Origin: Nothopassalora personata
Lineage: Eukaryota; Ascomycota; Dothideomycetes; Mycosphaerellales; Mycosphaerellaceae
Reading direction: 5' to 3'
Assembly: GCA_033816765.1 (NCBI GenBank)
Contig: CM066297.1
Coordinates: forward strand, 1,110,573 to 1,174,572
Length of the DNA: 64,000 bases
Positions 36,130 to 47,381 of this stretch are shown here, in pieces (within the stretch, counting starts at the first letter, position 1; the number at the start of each line of letters is the position of its first letter). The notes under the pieces are model-generated. The model saw only the letters and a list, made by a program, of their open reading frames with translations. It was not told the DNA's origin and searched no databases. The position numbers and the translations under genes were made by a program.

Positions 36130-39100
36130 CCGATATTAAAGCTTTTAAAGCTTACTAACACTCTAGAGTAGCACTACGAGATAGCTAGCTCTTACGATCT
36201 TACTACTAGCGAATCCTAGTTATTATAGCTTTAGCTAGTCCTTCGTTACGCCCGGCTAGCTCGAGTATAGCGCTTACTAGTACTATTACTAGGCTTACCC
36301 GCCTACCTTAGACCTTATTCGAGTCCCTTCGCCTACCGGACAACGTTAAGCATGTCCTTACTAACACGAACACGCCGAAGTCCGCCGCTAATGTTATGTT
36401 CCGAGAGCTTAGTCCTTAGAAGCGGGTTAAGGTGTTAAAGGACTTCTATAAGGGCTTCGATGTTACGGTTTGATTCGTGGAGAACTCACAGCCACTCACT
36501 AAGCGAGGAGAGCAAAGAAACTTGCGGGACGGAGAGCAAGAGATCAAGAGATCGAGAGAGCAAGAGATCAAGAGATCAAGAGATCAAGAGATCAAGAGAG
36601 CAAGAGATCAAGAGATCAAGAGAGCAAGAGAGAGCAGGACAGATCACGCCAAGACATGGCACTATATAGACGACGCTCTTTTGCAAGTAGATAGGAGCCT
36701 CGTGCTCAACTCATTTTAAGTATACACCATATACTGTTTGGAACCACTACCTTCATAACTGATTGAGACATCCCTGCAAAGATCCAAGCCCGAGTTGTGA
36801 TAACGTACAGCGGTTCCTAACATTCGAGAAGGTATTCGAAGACTACTCCGTCTAGGTTAACCTGTTTTTCGAGGAAGTTAAGAGCGGTATAGGCAAGAGC
36901 TACTAGGATAAATTCCTTAGTAATAAGAAGCTCGATGTCTTATTTCCTATCGTCGGTAAGATTCGTAAGACCGGTTTAGAGATTCGTAACCGAGAGAAGA
37001 CTCTTCGAGCTACGCTTACCCGCTACTAGCTATAGTAGATAGACAATAAGATTCTTAATCGACGCGTTATCTCCGAGCTTTATAGTACTAATAGCGGGCA
37101 CCGCTAGTTCACGGCCTTTATTAATAAGTACCTAGACTATAGTAGGGCTGTTAGTAGAATTTAGAGGGCATTAATCTAGCGTATAAGGATCGGCCGTAAG
37201 GGCATAGATCGTAAGCGAATTCTAGAGCCTAGTAATCTTACCCGGTACGATAGGGAGGCTAAAGCACGTAGCATTAATCCGTAGTCGGCTAAGAGTAGGG
37301 AGATTATTAGAAGACACCGCCTAGCCGTCTATAAGGATAGCCTTCTATACTTTATAGAGGGTACTATTACTAAGAAGTCTACGTCCCTAGAGGACAGCAT
37401 AGATTAACCTAAACTATCTAGCTAGTAACAGCCTTAGCTACGTTAGCTACTACCGGGTAGTAAAGGTAAAGGACGTATAAAGAGTACTACGCTAACTCTA
37501 CTACTAGCCTCTACCTAACCTATAGTCCTATCGAGAGGCGGTCGTAAGTCGAGTCGACTTAAGTAGCTCCGTATAGGCGAGAGTATAGGTAAGTGTATAA
37601 CTACGCCTACTCGATCCTCGCCTAACCGAACGCTAGACGGCGCACCTATACGCGAGGGCAGTCCGCTAGGTACACCGGTTAGTACCCTACGATCTACTCC
37701 GGCCTTAACTAAGAATAGCAATCCGATACTTACTATATTACCTTCGGCTATAATTAGGGATGTATTAGTCTTTAAGGATTAGATCCTATAAGAAGACGAG
37801 GCTCTCCGGATTAAGCGCGCTAACTATACCTACAATAAGCGGTACTATAGCGTTAAGTTTAGAAACTCGATTAATGTAGATAGCATTAACTAGCTACCTA
37901 AGTACCGGATAGCGGGCCTTAAGATGCTCGAACATACTGTCTCGTAGGTTCTTAAGAGGGATGGTAAGGTTAGCGCTATAATATGCGATTAGTATATTCA
38001 AGATTTCTACTATAAGGCCCTCTACTTCGTTACGAATCCCGGTATTACCGCTAATACCCTATGTAAGCGTACGCTTAAGGTCTAAGACTAGCTCTTTCAA
38101 GGTAAGAGTTTTTCAGCTATTAAGGTAAAGAATAGATCGTGGTTTTGCCCTAATAAGCGTAGTTAGAAGACTATTAACCCGCTTAGCTACCTCCGCGTTC
38201 GAGGCAAAGTCAGTACTACTAGTAGTATTATTACGCATACTAACTATAACTAGATCCTCAACAAATTCGGCATTAATGAAGCTAACTAAGCCAATCTTAA
38301 TAGTACCGGTACCTACATTAATAGTAACATGCTATACTAGTATAATGACGCTAAACTAGCGCCGCGGGTTAAAACAGTTAGAGAGATAATAAGTCGAGAA
38401 TTTGACGTGTACCGATAGTACCTACGAGAGTTAAATAAGGTTAGTAACGGCGGCGTCTACTAGAACATGTAGTATTCTCTAAGCTAATAGATTATACGAT
38501 AAGACCCCGGACTATAGCTCTTATAAGTAGCGCTACATCCTTAATACTATACTCGGTTTATCTCCTTCCCTAGGCCTACGATTTTCAGCTTTAATAGGGC
38601 TTATTAGGGGGGTAATGCAAACGCTATAGTGTAGCATGCTAGGGTCGACTTAAACCTCGAAATTGAAAACTACTAGACTAGTAACCGGCTTAATATGCTA
38701 TACTCTCTTAACTTAGAGGGCACTAGTAGGCCGGAGTTTTTACACGGTTTTTATAAGTAAGAGAATGCTATAGAGTTCATTTAGTAGTGCCGGACTAACG
38801 ACTGTATAGAAGACGGCCGATTTAAGCGTTTCTTCTCGGTTAGGGTTTAGAATTACCTAAGTAAGAACAGCATTAGCTAGTTTAGAGAGAACCTAAGCGC
38901 TAGGCAAATGCGGGTAACTACTGTAGGTGTTCTAATAAGGTAGGCCGCATATAAGAAGACGCTGCGTTAGATTAACCCTTACTTTGTCGAGATCCGCGAC
39001 GATAACTATCTTAAACTCTAGAGAAGCTAGAGCATACACTAGGTAATAGACCTCTATCGTGACTTTAAGACGCTAAGTAAGAGCGCTGTAGGGTTTAAGT

Positions 39101-39560
39101 ATCGACGCCCGGTACCCGGCTATCCTTTTCCTACGGCCGTACACCTTAGTAGCATTAGCCCTCTATCCGATGCCCTAGCGGGTTTAAAGTCTTAGAACGA
39201 CAACGAAGTTATCCTTAATGCTAGAAGGTAGCTTAATGCTACGGTCCGCCTAGACTCGGAGCTCTTCTATAAGAAGATGTATAATTAGCGCGTCCGAGCT
39301 ATAAAATTGATAGATAAGTAGCTTAGCTTAGTTACTACTCTCGAGCAGATGTGCTTTATAAGCGAAGGGCGTAATAAGAGCTTCTTCCGTAACTACTATA
39401 GGAACTTTACTAGCTAGCTACTTAGGGACGCGTCTAGTAAGACTAGTGTTAGCTACGATAATAAGTAGGTCTAGATAAAGGAGTTATGTAAGAATAAGTA
39501 GAACTAAGTAGTTAGTGCGGGTTTATAGGCTCCTAGTTTCTAGTTGATTTTCCGGCTATA
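36130..39560 (+). pseudogene. Long degraded ORF of the palindromic-TIR element, family unknown
   Basis: Once the solo LTR (36461-36822 plus one TTCGA) is skipped, a single plus-strand frame continues for over 1000 codons. Its interruptions are almost all TAG or TAA, as expected from CAG/CAA glutamine codons hit by RIP. Typical stretches are FEKVFEDYSVxVNLFFEEVK just after the LTR, KGRIKSTTLT near 37460, and a Lys/Arg-rich C-terminal part with VIDLYRDFKTLSKSAVGFKY near 39045. A TTCTAG hexamer run (about 39575-39615), probably once encoding Phe-Gln repeats, is close to the end. I see no DDE, KDZ, tyrosine-recombinase or reverse-transcriptase signature that I can name. Confidence 0.5.
36461..36822 (+). 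mobile_element. Solo LTR (362 bp), unmutated
   Basis: Starts TGTTACGGTTTGATTCG and ends CGGTTCCTAACA, flanked by the TSD TTCGA (36456-36460 and 36823-36827). It shares its core (ACGCCAAGACATGGCACTAT, about 36646-36713) and 3' end with the LTRs of 44942-47381. Its upstream part is a purine-rich AAGAGATC repeat (about 36535-36640). It was left by LTR-LTR recombination after insertion into the palindromic-TIR element. CpA/TpG is normal, so it postdates or escaped RIP. Confidence 0.9.
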
Positions 39561-40352
39561 GCTATAGCCTATAGGTTTCTAGTTCTAATTCTAGTTCTAG
39601 TTCTAGTTCTAGTTAATGCTTCGGGTACGGATGCTTCTAGTTCTTAGATCTTACTTGTTTCTTATGGTTACTTATCTTCCCTTAACTAACTTTCTAGCTA
39701 CGCGATAGACTCGTCCTTAGATTTATTAGGTTACTAGTACTAACACTCACTTATTTTATAAATAGCGTCCGCATTATTCGACTATCTAGCCTATTCGATT
39801 AATGCTAACATAGCGCGAGTCGCGGTTATTAACGTTACTATTACGGTCTCTATTAGAAGAATCCTTCCGACCTTTATAAACTATCGCTAGTAGGCCCTAG
39901 GATTGCCTAACATCTTATATGTTAAGCTAAATATTAGGGTAGACTATTATACTACTACAAGACTACCTTAGCTTATAGCGACTAACTACGCTACCTATAG
40001 TGCCCGGGCTTACTGCTTTAGAACCTAAGGACAGGTTCGTAATAGGGGAGAATATATTAACTCCTAATAGGTTGTGTTAACCTTAGGTTTAGAGTAGGTC
40101 CCTTAGGTCCAACTTGCCCTAATTTTATTTAGGTTTAATTAGACATTTAGGTAAGCTAGTAGGACCTAGTATAGCTATTAAGATATATACTACGTAGTTA
40201 AGTATTGTAAGCGTAGCATTAAGGTAACAATTCAATTTATACCTCTCGAGTAGAGGGTATAGGGGTTTAGGTCCGCTAATCCTCTTGTTTTTCTAACTAC
40301 TACGCTACTCGTTACGTGACCTGATTTCCCGGTCCCGGGACCGGCAAATACC

Positions 40353-41078
40353 CCTGCTTACATAAGCACCGCTCTATACTACTACAACTCGGATAGGCCT
40401 ACATAGGGTAGTTAGTAGATATTACTACCTAACCCTCCTACTAAAGACGATAATATAGCTATATAGACCCTATTTAGTAGAATTAGCATATTGTACAACC
40501 TCCGGTATACAATATATAGGGACTAGAAAAAAGAATACGAGGACTTTATAACTCGTAAACGTTCCCTAAAATCCTACTTCGAGAGAACTATTTCCTATAT
40601 ATATATTAACGACCTTCTTAGCCGACTAGATACCCTTTCTACCTAGTAGACTTATATTAAGGCTAAGCTAGAGCCTAATACTAAGAGTAGAAGGGTAATT
40701 CTTTAGAGCTAATACGATAAGCTTATAAAGGGACCTAAGAGTAAGAATATTAACTTGTTTCTTATAAAGTAGCTTAAGCTTAACTAAAAGCTTAGATAGA
40801 GGAGTTATCTACTTGCCCTATATATTAAAGATAACCTATACCGTATAATTAAGGATACTATCGATATAGCTAAGGGTAGAATTATCGCGGACTTAAGTAA
40901 TAACCTTAAAGATACTATTTAGAGGTGTCTTAAATTTACTAGAAGAAACCCTAGTAAGTATAAGGTAAATAGTAGTACTAAGAAGAGCGTCTTATTTGCT
41001 ATATTAGGGGACTAATAGACTACTAGTTATCCCCTAGAAAAGATAATAAGGGATCGCCTAAGGTAAATATATACTAAG
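40353..41078 (+). pseudogene. Gag-like retrotransposon remnant, truncated by gypsy-1B
   Basis: A plus-strand frame with RIP-type stops contains TLSTxxTYIKAKLEPN, then YDKLIKGPKSKNINLFL and DNLYRIIKDTIDIAKG. This arrangement recalls copia-type gag proteins, but the match is only by eye. It ends at the gypsy-1B LTR. No LTR or pol of its own is visible. Confidence 0.35.
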
Positions 41079-41249
41079 TGTAAGGGTAGCCTATAGCTAA
41101 CCCTTACATGTAATGCGGCTATGCCCGGCTTAGCATGCCGTACGTAACGCGTATACGTACACTAGGAGACGCGTATAGCGTCTATAGAAGAAAGTAAGCT
41201 TTAGTTTATCTACGATTAGAAGATCGTAGGCGTGCTATACATTGCGACA
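41079..41249 (+). repeat. Gypsy-1B 5' LTR (171 bp)
   Basis: Starts TGTAAGGGTAGCC and ends CATTGCGACA. It is followed by CTCCTTATAGCC, the leader shared with gypsy-1A. Its outer end carries a small inverted repeat, TGTAAGGGT..ACCCTTACA. Confidence 0.88.
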
Positions 41250-41514
41250 TCTCCTTATAGCCTTACGGCCCTAATAGTTCTAAAGCTTCCCTTCGTTATA
41301 ATCTATACACGCTATAGAGCCCAATCGCAACGTATACGACGGCGAGTTGCCTACGCCGCCCCTAAGCCCTTAAGCATAGTAGTAGGCGCGTCGTGTAGCC
41401 TTAGTTACGAGAAGAGAGGCCTTACGGGCTAAGATTAAAGAGTAAGAGATATAGCGGGAGATCGAGCGGCTAGAGATCTTACGCGCTATAAGCGTACCGC
41501 CTTTAGAGCGTATA

Positions 41515-41676
41515 TGTAAGGGGCGGGCCCCTGTTTCTTAGCATAGGCTACGCCTATACATTCGGATTACTTTCCGACACCTCTTCTTCGGACAGCGTGT
41601 AACTTCCCCTTTCTTCTATATCAAACTTATTATAAACTTCATAGAACTTTAGTGTATACGTCGTTCACCCGTAACA
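41515..41676 (+). repeat. Gypsy-2B 5' LTR (162 bp)
   Basis: Starts TGTAAGGGGCGGGCC and ends CACCCGTAACA. The TSD GTATA is to the left. Confidence 0.9.
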
Positions 41677-42068
41677 TTAAGTTCGATCCATTCGAATTAG
41701 CTAGGCACCTACTATTAAAGAGACGGGATACGTAATAACATCGCCGGGTAGCGAGAACCCGGGACTAGTGCCCCGAATAAAAACTTCTAACTTATGCTAT
41801 AGTAACTGTACTAGCGATAGGAAGAGATGTAAGCCGAGTTAATTGTAACGCGCGCCGCTTTAAAAGAATCGGAAGACGCTCGACGTTAGTTAATACCTAC
41901 AGTCTCGCTACTAGTTTATAATAAGACGACTACTAGTAACCTAATAAGACAGCTACTATAGACGCTAAACGCCGCCGCGCCCTCGCCGCGCACCGGAGAA
42001 GAACCGTTAGGTCCTAGAGGTTAGAACCCCCCTTCCTAGGACGGTAAGGTAGAGACATTCCGCGATTA

Positions 42069-42835
42069 TTGATTGATTGATTATTCCATTAACGTGCTAT
42101 TTGAGTCAAAGACTATGCAACACGGGTCTCGAGAACGAGACCAAAATTTGAGAGAAGGAGAAAAGCCCCGTCGTACCCCGGACGTAAAAACTCCTTAAAA
42201 GATGCGAGCAACGCTCGCTATTCGAACCGTAAATCGAATATATTGCGGCGTAGTACGCGCGTACCCGGTAGTCGTGTCTTGTCGAGAATTGCGGTTTGTC
42301 GCCTTGCCCCGGGCGAGACAAGTTTTGCGCCCGTGTCTCGTTCTTGTTTTTAAAAAGCCAAGCCGGCCGTACCCGTACGCACCGAGCAAAATCCCAAGAA
42401 ACACCCGTTGCCTCTGTTTCAATCCAGTCGCGTTCTCCGGTCTCGAGTGTAGCTCCTCGGTCGCAGTGGCCTCGCTGTCGTCCCCCCCTCGGCCTCTCTT
42501 GGTTCCAGCCGTGCAGTATACGTGGTTTGCGCCCCTAAACGCCTCTCTTGGTTCCAGCCGGCAGTTTACGTGGTTTGCCGGGACGACAGGTAGACAGCGC
42601 CTTCGTTGTTCGAGCGACGTGTACGCTATGTACGTCGCTTTCCCTTCTCGCAGTTCCGGAGTTCTTGTTTGTAGATTTTGAGCGTATCTCGTTCGTTCGG
42701 TTCGTCCGACCTGTCTTTTCTTGTTTCGAGTCGAGTAGGCTTGTATTTTTCGAGAGAGAGAGTCTTAGTTTCTCTTCGTCGTAACGAAGATACTTACGTC
42801 GTCCGCCGCGTGAAGGCGCTCTCTATAGGACGACT
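42069..42835 (-). mobile_element. Unmutated non-LTR retroposon-like insertion (767 bp)
   Basis: It is flanked by a 13-bp duplication CATTCCGCGATTA (42056-42068 and 42836-42848). The same site is uninterrupted in gypsy-2A near 25975. The left end is TTGATTGATTGATTATTCC, which on the minus strand is an (AATC)n tail. A long TSD plus a simple 3' tail indicates target-primed reverse transcription, so this is a 5'-truncated LINE or a SINE-like element on the minus strand. It keeps normal CpA/TpG. A 49-bp-spaced duplication (GCCTCTCTTGGTTCCAGCCG at 42492 and 42541) lies inside. No reverse transcriptase domain is visible. Confidence 0.75.
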
Positions 42836-44941
42836 CATTCCGCGATTACTTCTTAAGGTTAAAGAGCTCTTTTAGGGTACGATCCGCGCTAAAACCGACG
42901 CTCTCTAAGGAGTATTACTAGGATGCGATTAACGACACCTTACTAGCGAGAGAGCGTACTAGGATACGGCACTTCTAGGACAAGGGAGACGGCGAACTTA
43001 AGAAGGACCCCGTTGCGTTCTTTACGTAACTCGAGAAAGTCTTCGGTAATAATAACGAGCGCGCTAAGGCCCTAGAGTAGCTTACTAAGATTAAACATAC
43101 GAACGGTTAACCTTAGTACGATTACTAGATGAAATTCGACGGACTCCTACTAAGCGCCGGCGGAGAGAACTAGAGCGACGACGCGAAGATTAGTTACTTA
43201 CGTAACACCTTCTCGAACCCCGTTCGGATGTACACGGCGGCTATACCAAAGAAGGAGGACTACTACGAGTTTACGGGGGAGGTCGAACGGATTATAACTA
43301 ACCTCGAGGACACGGACCAGTTTAAAATAGCCTATAAGAGATAGAAGGATAATAATAAGGACTCTAGTGCGACCGCTATAGTTACTACCCGTTCTTTTAC
43401 GAGAACGGCTAGTAACTAGGTTAATGCCGATAGTAACACTATTATAGCACTAACCCGGATAAGCGGAGGCCGCTCTAGAAGTCGTAGAGATCGGAAGGAG
43501 GATAAAGGGAGGTAGAGAGCAAAATTGGTAGACACCGCGGAGAGGGATCGTAGGCGCTAAGAATAGCTCTACTTCCGCTATAGAGCGAGCGAACATCGAG
43601 TAAAGAAATGCCCGTACGCCGTAGTAGTTAATCCTACTAGGATTAATGCGGCCTCGGTCGCGCCGATCCTAGAGGACGACGGGTTTAAGTCGGATCCCGA
43701 AGAGATAGGAAAAGACTAGCTCCTAGTCGAAAGCTAGAACTAGGAGATAAAGAAGCACTAGTAAAGGGGTGGAACGTAGTTAAGAGTTTTATAAATAGGA
43801 ATCTTATATATACCGACGTACTCCTAAACGAAAGTTACGGAACGTTTACCCTTATTAATAAAGGATGCATATACTACGCTATAATTAACGGAGACCTAGC
43901 GAAAGGCCTCGGTCTTACGTATATTAGTAACGAGAGCCGCAAGGCTATAGGGTTTACGAAGGCGATGCGGAACTCGATCGAAGGAGTAGTCGCCTTCCGT
44001 ATAGAAACTGCCGGGATCTACTAGGTAGTTTATGCTTACGTCGTGCCTAATCTAGACTTCCCTATAATCCTAGGGAACCCGTAGAAGGCGCATAACTAGA
44101 TCCGGACTGCGCCTAAAAAGCGCCGGTACTACTATAGCTTAGTAAAGAAATAGGTACCCGAAGGACGTAACTACGAAGAACACGAATCGGGTGAGCGTTT
44201 CGCTACGATTGCCGCGGCGACCGTAGAAGATATTAAGAATGCCCTTAGTAAGAAGGAGCCGCCTACGCGAGAGGAACTTAAGAAGGGCTTACCTCTAGAA
44301 CTTTAGGATATGTTACCGCTGTTTTCTACTAGGGAAGCTAATAAGCTAGCTCCGCACCGCGGCGACCTTAACTATAAGATCGAGATACGGACGAAAGCCG
44401 ACGGAAGCCCGGAACTATTGCCCTAGGGACCGCTCTATAGCATGTCTAAAGACGAGCTGCTTATCCTCCGGAAGTCACTAACGGAACTATAGCGTAAGGG
44501 TTATATTCGCCCTTCTACCTTAGAAGCGGCGGCTCCCGTCTTATTCGTAAGGAAGCCCGGGGGAGGACTTAGGTTCTACTATAATTATAGAGCATTGAAC
44601 TCGATTACTAAGTAGGACCGTTATCCGCTACTATTAATCCCGGAAACCATTCGGAACCTAACGGGCGCTAGATAGATTACGAAGGTTAACGTTATTACCG
44701 CATTCCACCACCTTCGGATAGCTCGAGGCGAAGAGTATAAGACGGCTTTTCGAACTAGATTCGGTCTATAGGAGTGGCTAGTATGTCCGTTCGGTTTGTC
44801 CGGGGCCCCTATAACATTCTAGCGGTATATTAATAGTTTATTACGGGACTACCTAGACGACTTTACCTCGGCCTACGCTAACGACGTCGTTATTTACTCC
44901 GACGGAACAAAAAAGGACTATTTCTAGAAGGTTCGTATCGT

Positions 44942-45282
44942 TGTTACGGATCGATCCGGAGAAGCTCTAGCTAATCAATCGATACCCAACTAATCGATGC
45001 CTACACACTAGTGGAAGGATCCGATATGTAGAGTGCTCTCTCTAATCTGCGTGCTCTGTAACAGAGTAGAGAGAGCAGGACAGATCAACTGATCCGACTA
45101 ATCAGTTACGCCAAGACATAGCACTATATAGACGACGCTTCTTCACGAGTAGATAGGAGCCTCGTGCTTAACTTATTTTAAGTATACACTATATACTGTT
45201 TAGGACTACTACCTTCTTAACGTTCGAGACATCTCTACAAAGATCTAAGCCCGGTTAGGATAACGTACAGCGGTTCCTAACA
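44942..45282 (+). repeat. 5' LTR of the mutated gag-only element (341 bp)
   Basis: Starts TGTTACGGATCGATCCGG and ends CGGTTCCTAACA. The core with the TATA-like CACTATATAGACG is near 45121-45134. Confidence 0.9.
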
Positions 45283-45314
45283 ACTTTAAGCACTACTACT
45301 AGGACCCTTTATAT

Positions 45315-46304
45315 ATGTCTAGGAGAGACGCTACCCGGAGTCCGTCACGACAATAGCTACAGTTAACTGGCATTACGGAACGAATAAGCGAAATGTCGAT
45401 TATAGGAAGTAGCAAGAATAACACTCCTATAGGCATGCTAAACCTATTAGACCACTACCGTGCACCTAAGGTGTCTACGCCGGAGACGTTCGACGGGACT
45501 AAGGATAAACTAGAGGCTTTTTAACTGCAGGTTTAGTTGTACCTTCACTTTAACGCACACTAGTTTTAAGGCGAGGCTAGCAAGGTCTTGTACGCCGCAT
45601 CCTTCCTACGAGGAAAAGCAGCTAGAGGATTCCGACTATACCTTAAGGACTAGCTACACAACTAGGGTGAGGGAGAAACACCTAAGACGGAAACTCGAAA
45701 AATTTTCCACGACTACGACGAGTTTAAGACGAAACTCGATAATCTATACGGGATACCAAATAAGGAGGTATACGCCGACCGACATATCCGACAACTTCGA
45801 CAGACTACTTCTATAGCGCTATACGCCTTAGAATTCTAAGGATATGCCGCCGACCTAGAATAGAACGACGCAGCTTTGCGATTACAGTTCTACCTCGGGC
45901 TAAAGGACAACGTTAAAGCCGAACTATCCCGAAACGCTAGCGTTGTTACGCTAGGGGCGATAATTAAGGCAGCAAAGGAGATCGACGAAAGGCTCTAGGA
46001 GTTAAGGTACGACCGACACGTACAGCCTAGATACTAGAGACCCGCCGCGGGCGGAAGAGGGGGCTTTAAGGCTAGAAGTTAGGACCCTAATAGTTACGGA
46101 GACCCAATAGAATTAGACGTAACGGAACGTAGGACAGGAAGGGGGCTAAAGAGCAAAGGTTCCACCTACTACGTATATAGCGAGCAAGGCCATTATGTAA
46201 GGAACTATAAGAAAAAGAACATAGTTAGCCGCGAGTTTAACGCAATGATTCGCGAAGAGAATGTATACTAGGAATGCGAGAGCTTTCTCTCGAAATCTGC
46301 CTAG
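45315..46304 (+). pseudogene. gag: Gag of the mutated gag-only element
   Basis: It aligns along its length with the intact gag at 12567-13556, from ATGTCTAGGAGAG to TCTGCCTAG, with a 3-bp deletion near the start. TAG and TAA stops replace Gln and Trp codons, and the knuckle cysteines are partly Tyr. It is a useful partner for measuring RIP polarity. Confidence 0.88.
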
Positions 46305-46439
46305 TAGAAACGACCTAACGATAAAGGCATTAAATAGCGGCTTCTTAATTTAATAACCTAGGACACAGAAGTTAACACGACGACACGGAACAGGCTACGG
46401 GACAACAACTTACGATACGGCTTCTAGATCGAAATAGAG

Positions 46440-46991
46440 ATTAGACTAGAAGGTATCCGGCACTTCCTCGAGGGACGACTAAGGAAGGATAGGGACCGGT
46501 AATACGGGAGCACGACTAGGCTCTGCCGACTCTTACTCCTCGAGAAGGGACTTCTCGACGGACAACGCCTTAGCCTTACGGCTCTCGAGCAGATCCATCT
46601 CCTTCTAAAGGCGGGACTTCTTTTCCTACGCGGCAGCTTCTTCCTCTTAGAGGCGCTAGAGTGTCGCCCGCAACTCGCGCATTCTACGTAGATACAACGA
46701 CATTTTCTCCTCTAGAGCGGCGCGCTGTTTTCGTAGGCGGGACTAGTCGCCTTCTGACATAATAATGTCGCAACCCTTATAGTTTAAACGAACACAAGCA
46801 CTACACTTTCTAGATAAGATATACACGCGGTAGGCGATATCCTTTACGACGCAGCGACTGCATTTTTGGACTATAACGACCCTAAGTAACTCGATCTTGT
46901 TAGTAAGGCGGGTTCGACGGACGGATAAGCTAATCTTAGAGGATGGTTTACGAGAGGACGACATCGTTGACGAAACATAAATTAGGGACAC
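46440..46991 (-). pseudogene. Antisense ORF of the mutated gag-only element
   Basis: The open N-terminal part (46743-46991, 82 codons) contains KCSRC, then SRKCSACVRLNYKGCD, the same block as residues 38-76 of the intact antisense ORF. One cysteine (C55 there) reads Tyr, as expected from TGC to TAC. Downstream frames on the same strand remain Lys/Arg/Glu-rich but are broken by stops. Its placement between gag and the 3' LTR is the same as in 12187-14675. Confidence 0.7.
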
Positions 46992-47040
46992 ATTTATTAT
47001 ATAAGAGCTTCGGGACGAAGCTAGGCTAAAGGGGGGATGG

Positions 47041-47381
47041 TGTTACGGATCGATCCGGAGAAGCTCTAGCTAACCAATCGATGCCTAACCAATCGATGCC
47101 TACACACTAGTAGAAGGATCCGATATACAGAGTGCTCTCTCTAATCTACGTGCTCTGTAACAGAGTAGAGAGAGTAGGACAGATTAACTAATCCGACTAA
47201 TCAGTTACGCTAAGACATAGCACTATATAGACGACGCTTCTTTACGAGTAGATAGGAGCCTCGTGCTTAACTCATTTTAAGTATACACTATATACTATTT
47301 AGGACCACTACCTTCTTAACGTTCGAGACATCTCTACAAAGATCCAAGCCCGGTTAGGATAACGTACAGCGGTTCCTAACA
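47041..47381 (+). repeat. 3' LTR of the mutated gag-only element (341 bp)
   Basis: Same sequence as the 5' LTR apart from RIP-type changes. Preceded by AAGGGGGGATGG and followed by the TSD ATCGT. Confidence 0.9.

Larger units (their letters stand above)
35747..40352 (+). mobile_element. Unrecognised element with palindromic terminal inverted repeats, 4.6 kb
   Basis: The two ends are inverted copies of each other over about 45 bp. Each starts ATTT(A/G)CCGG, includes the palindrome CCGGTCCCGGGACCGG, then AAATC, a TACGTAA or CACGTAA block, and AGCGTAGTA. The left end is 35748-35795 and the right end about 40300-40348. No convincing target-site duplication is visible. Inside is one long degraded plus-strand frame (about 36130-39560), interrupted by a solo LTR. 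Inverted ends suggest a DNA transposon, but I recognise no transposase family. Confidence 0.55.
44942..47381 (+). mobile_element. Non-autonomous gag-only LTR element (2440 bp), partly RIP-mutated
   Basis: The 341-bp LTRs are at 44942-45282 and 47041-47381, with the TSD ATCGT at 44937-44941 and 47382-47386. It has the same layout as 12187-14675: plus-strand gag, a minus-strand antisense frame, a G-rich purine tract, and no pol. Differences from that copy are mostly CpA to TpA or TpG to TpA, but some CpA/TpG survive. It is less mutated than its gypsy-2B host. Confidence 0.92.

Noticed and set aside
42202..42681. 159-codon plus-strand open frame
   Set aside because: It lies inside the 767-bp retroposon on the strand opposite its inferred polarity, spans the internal duplication and has no recognisable domain.
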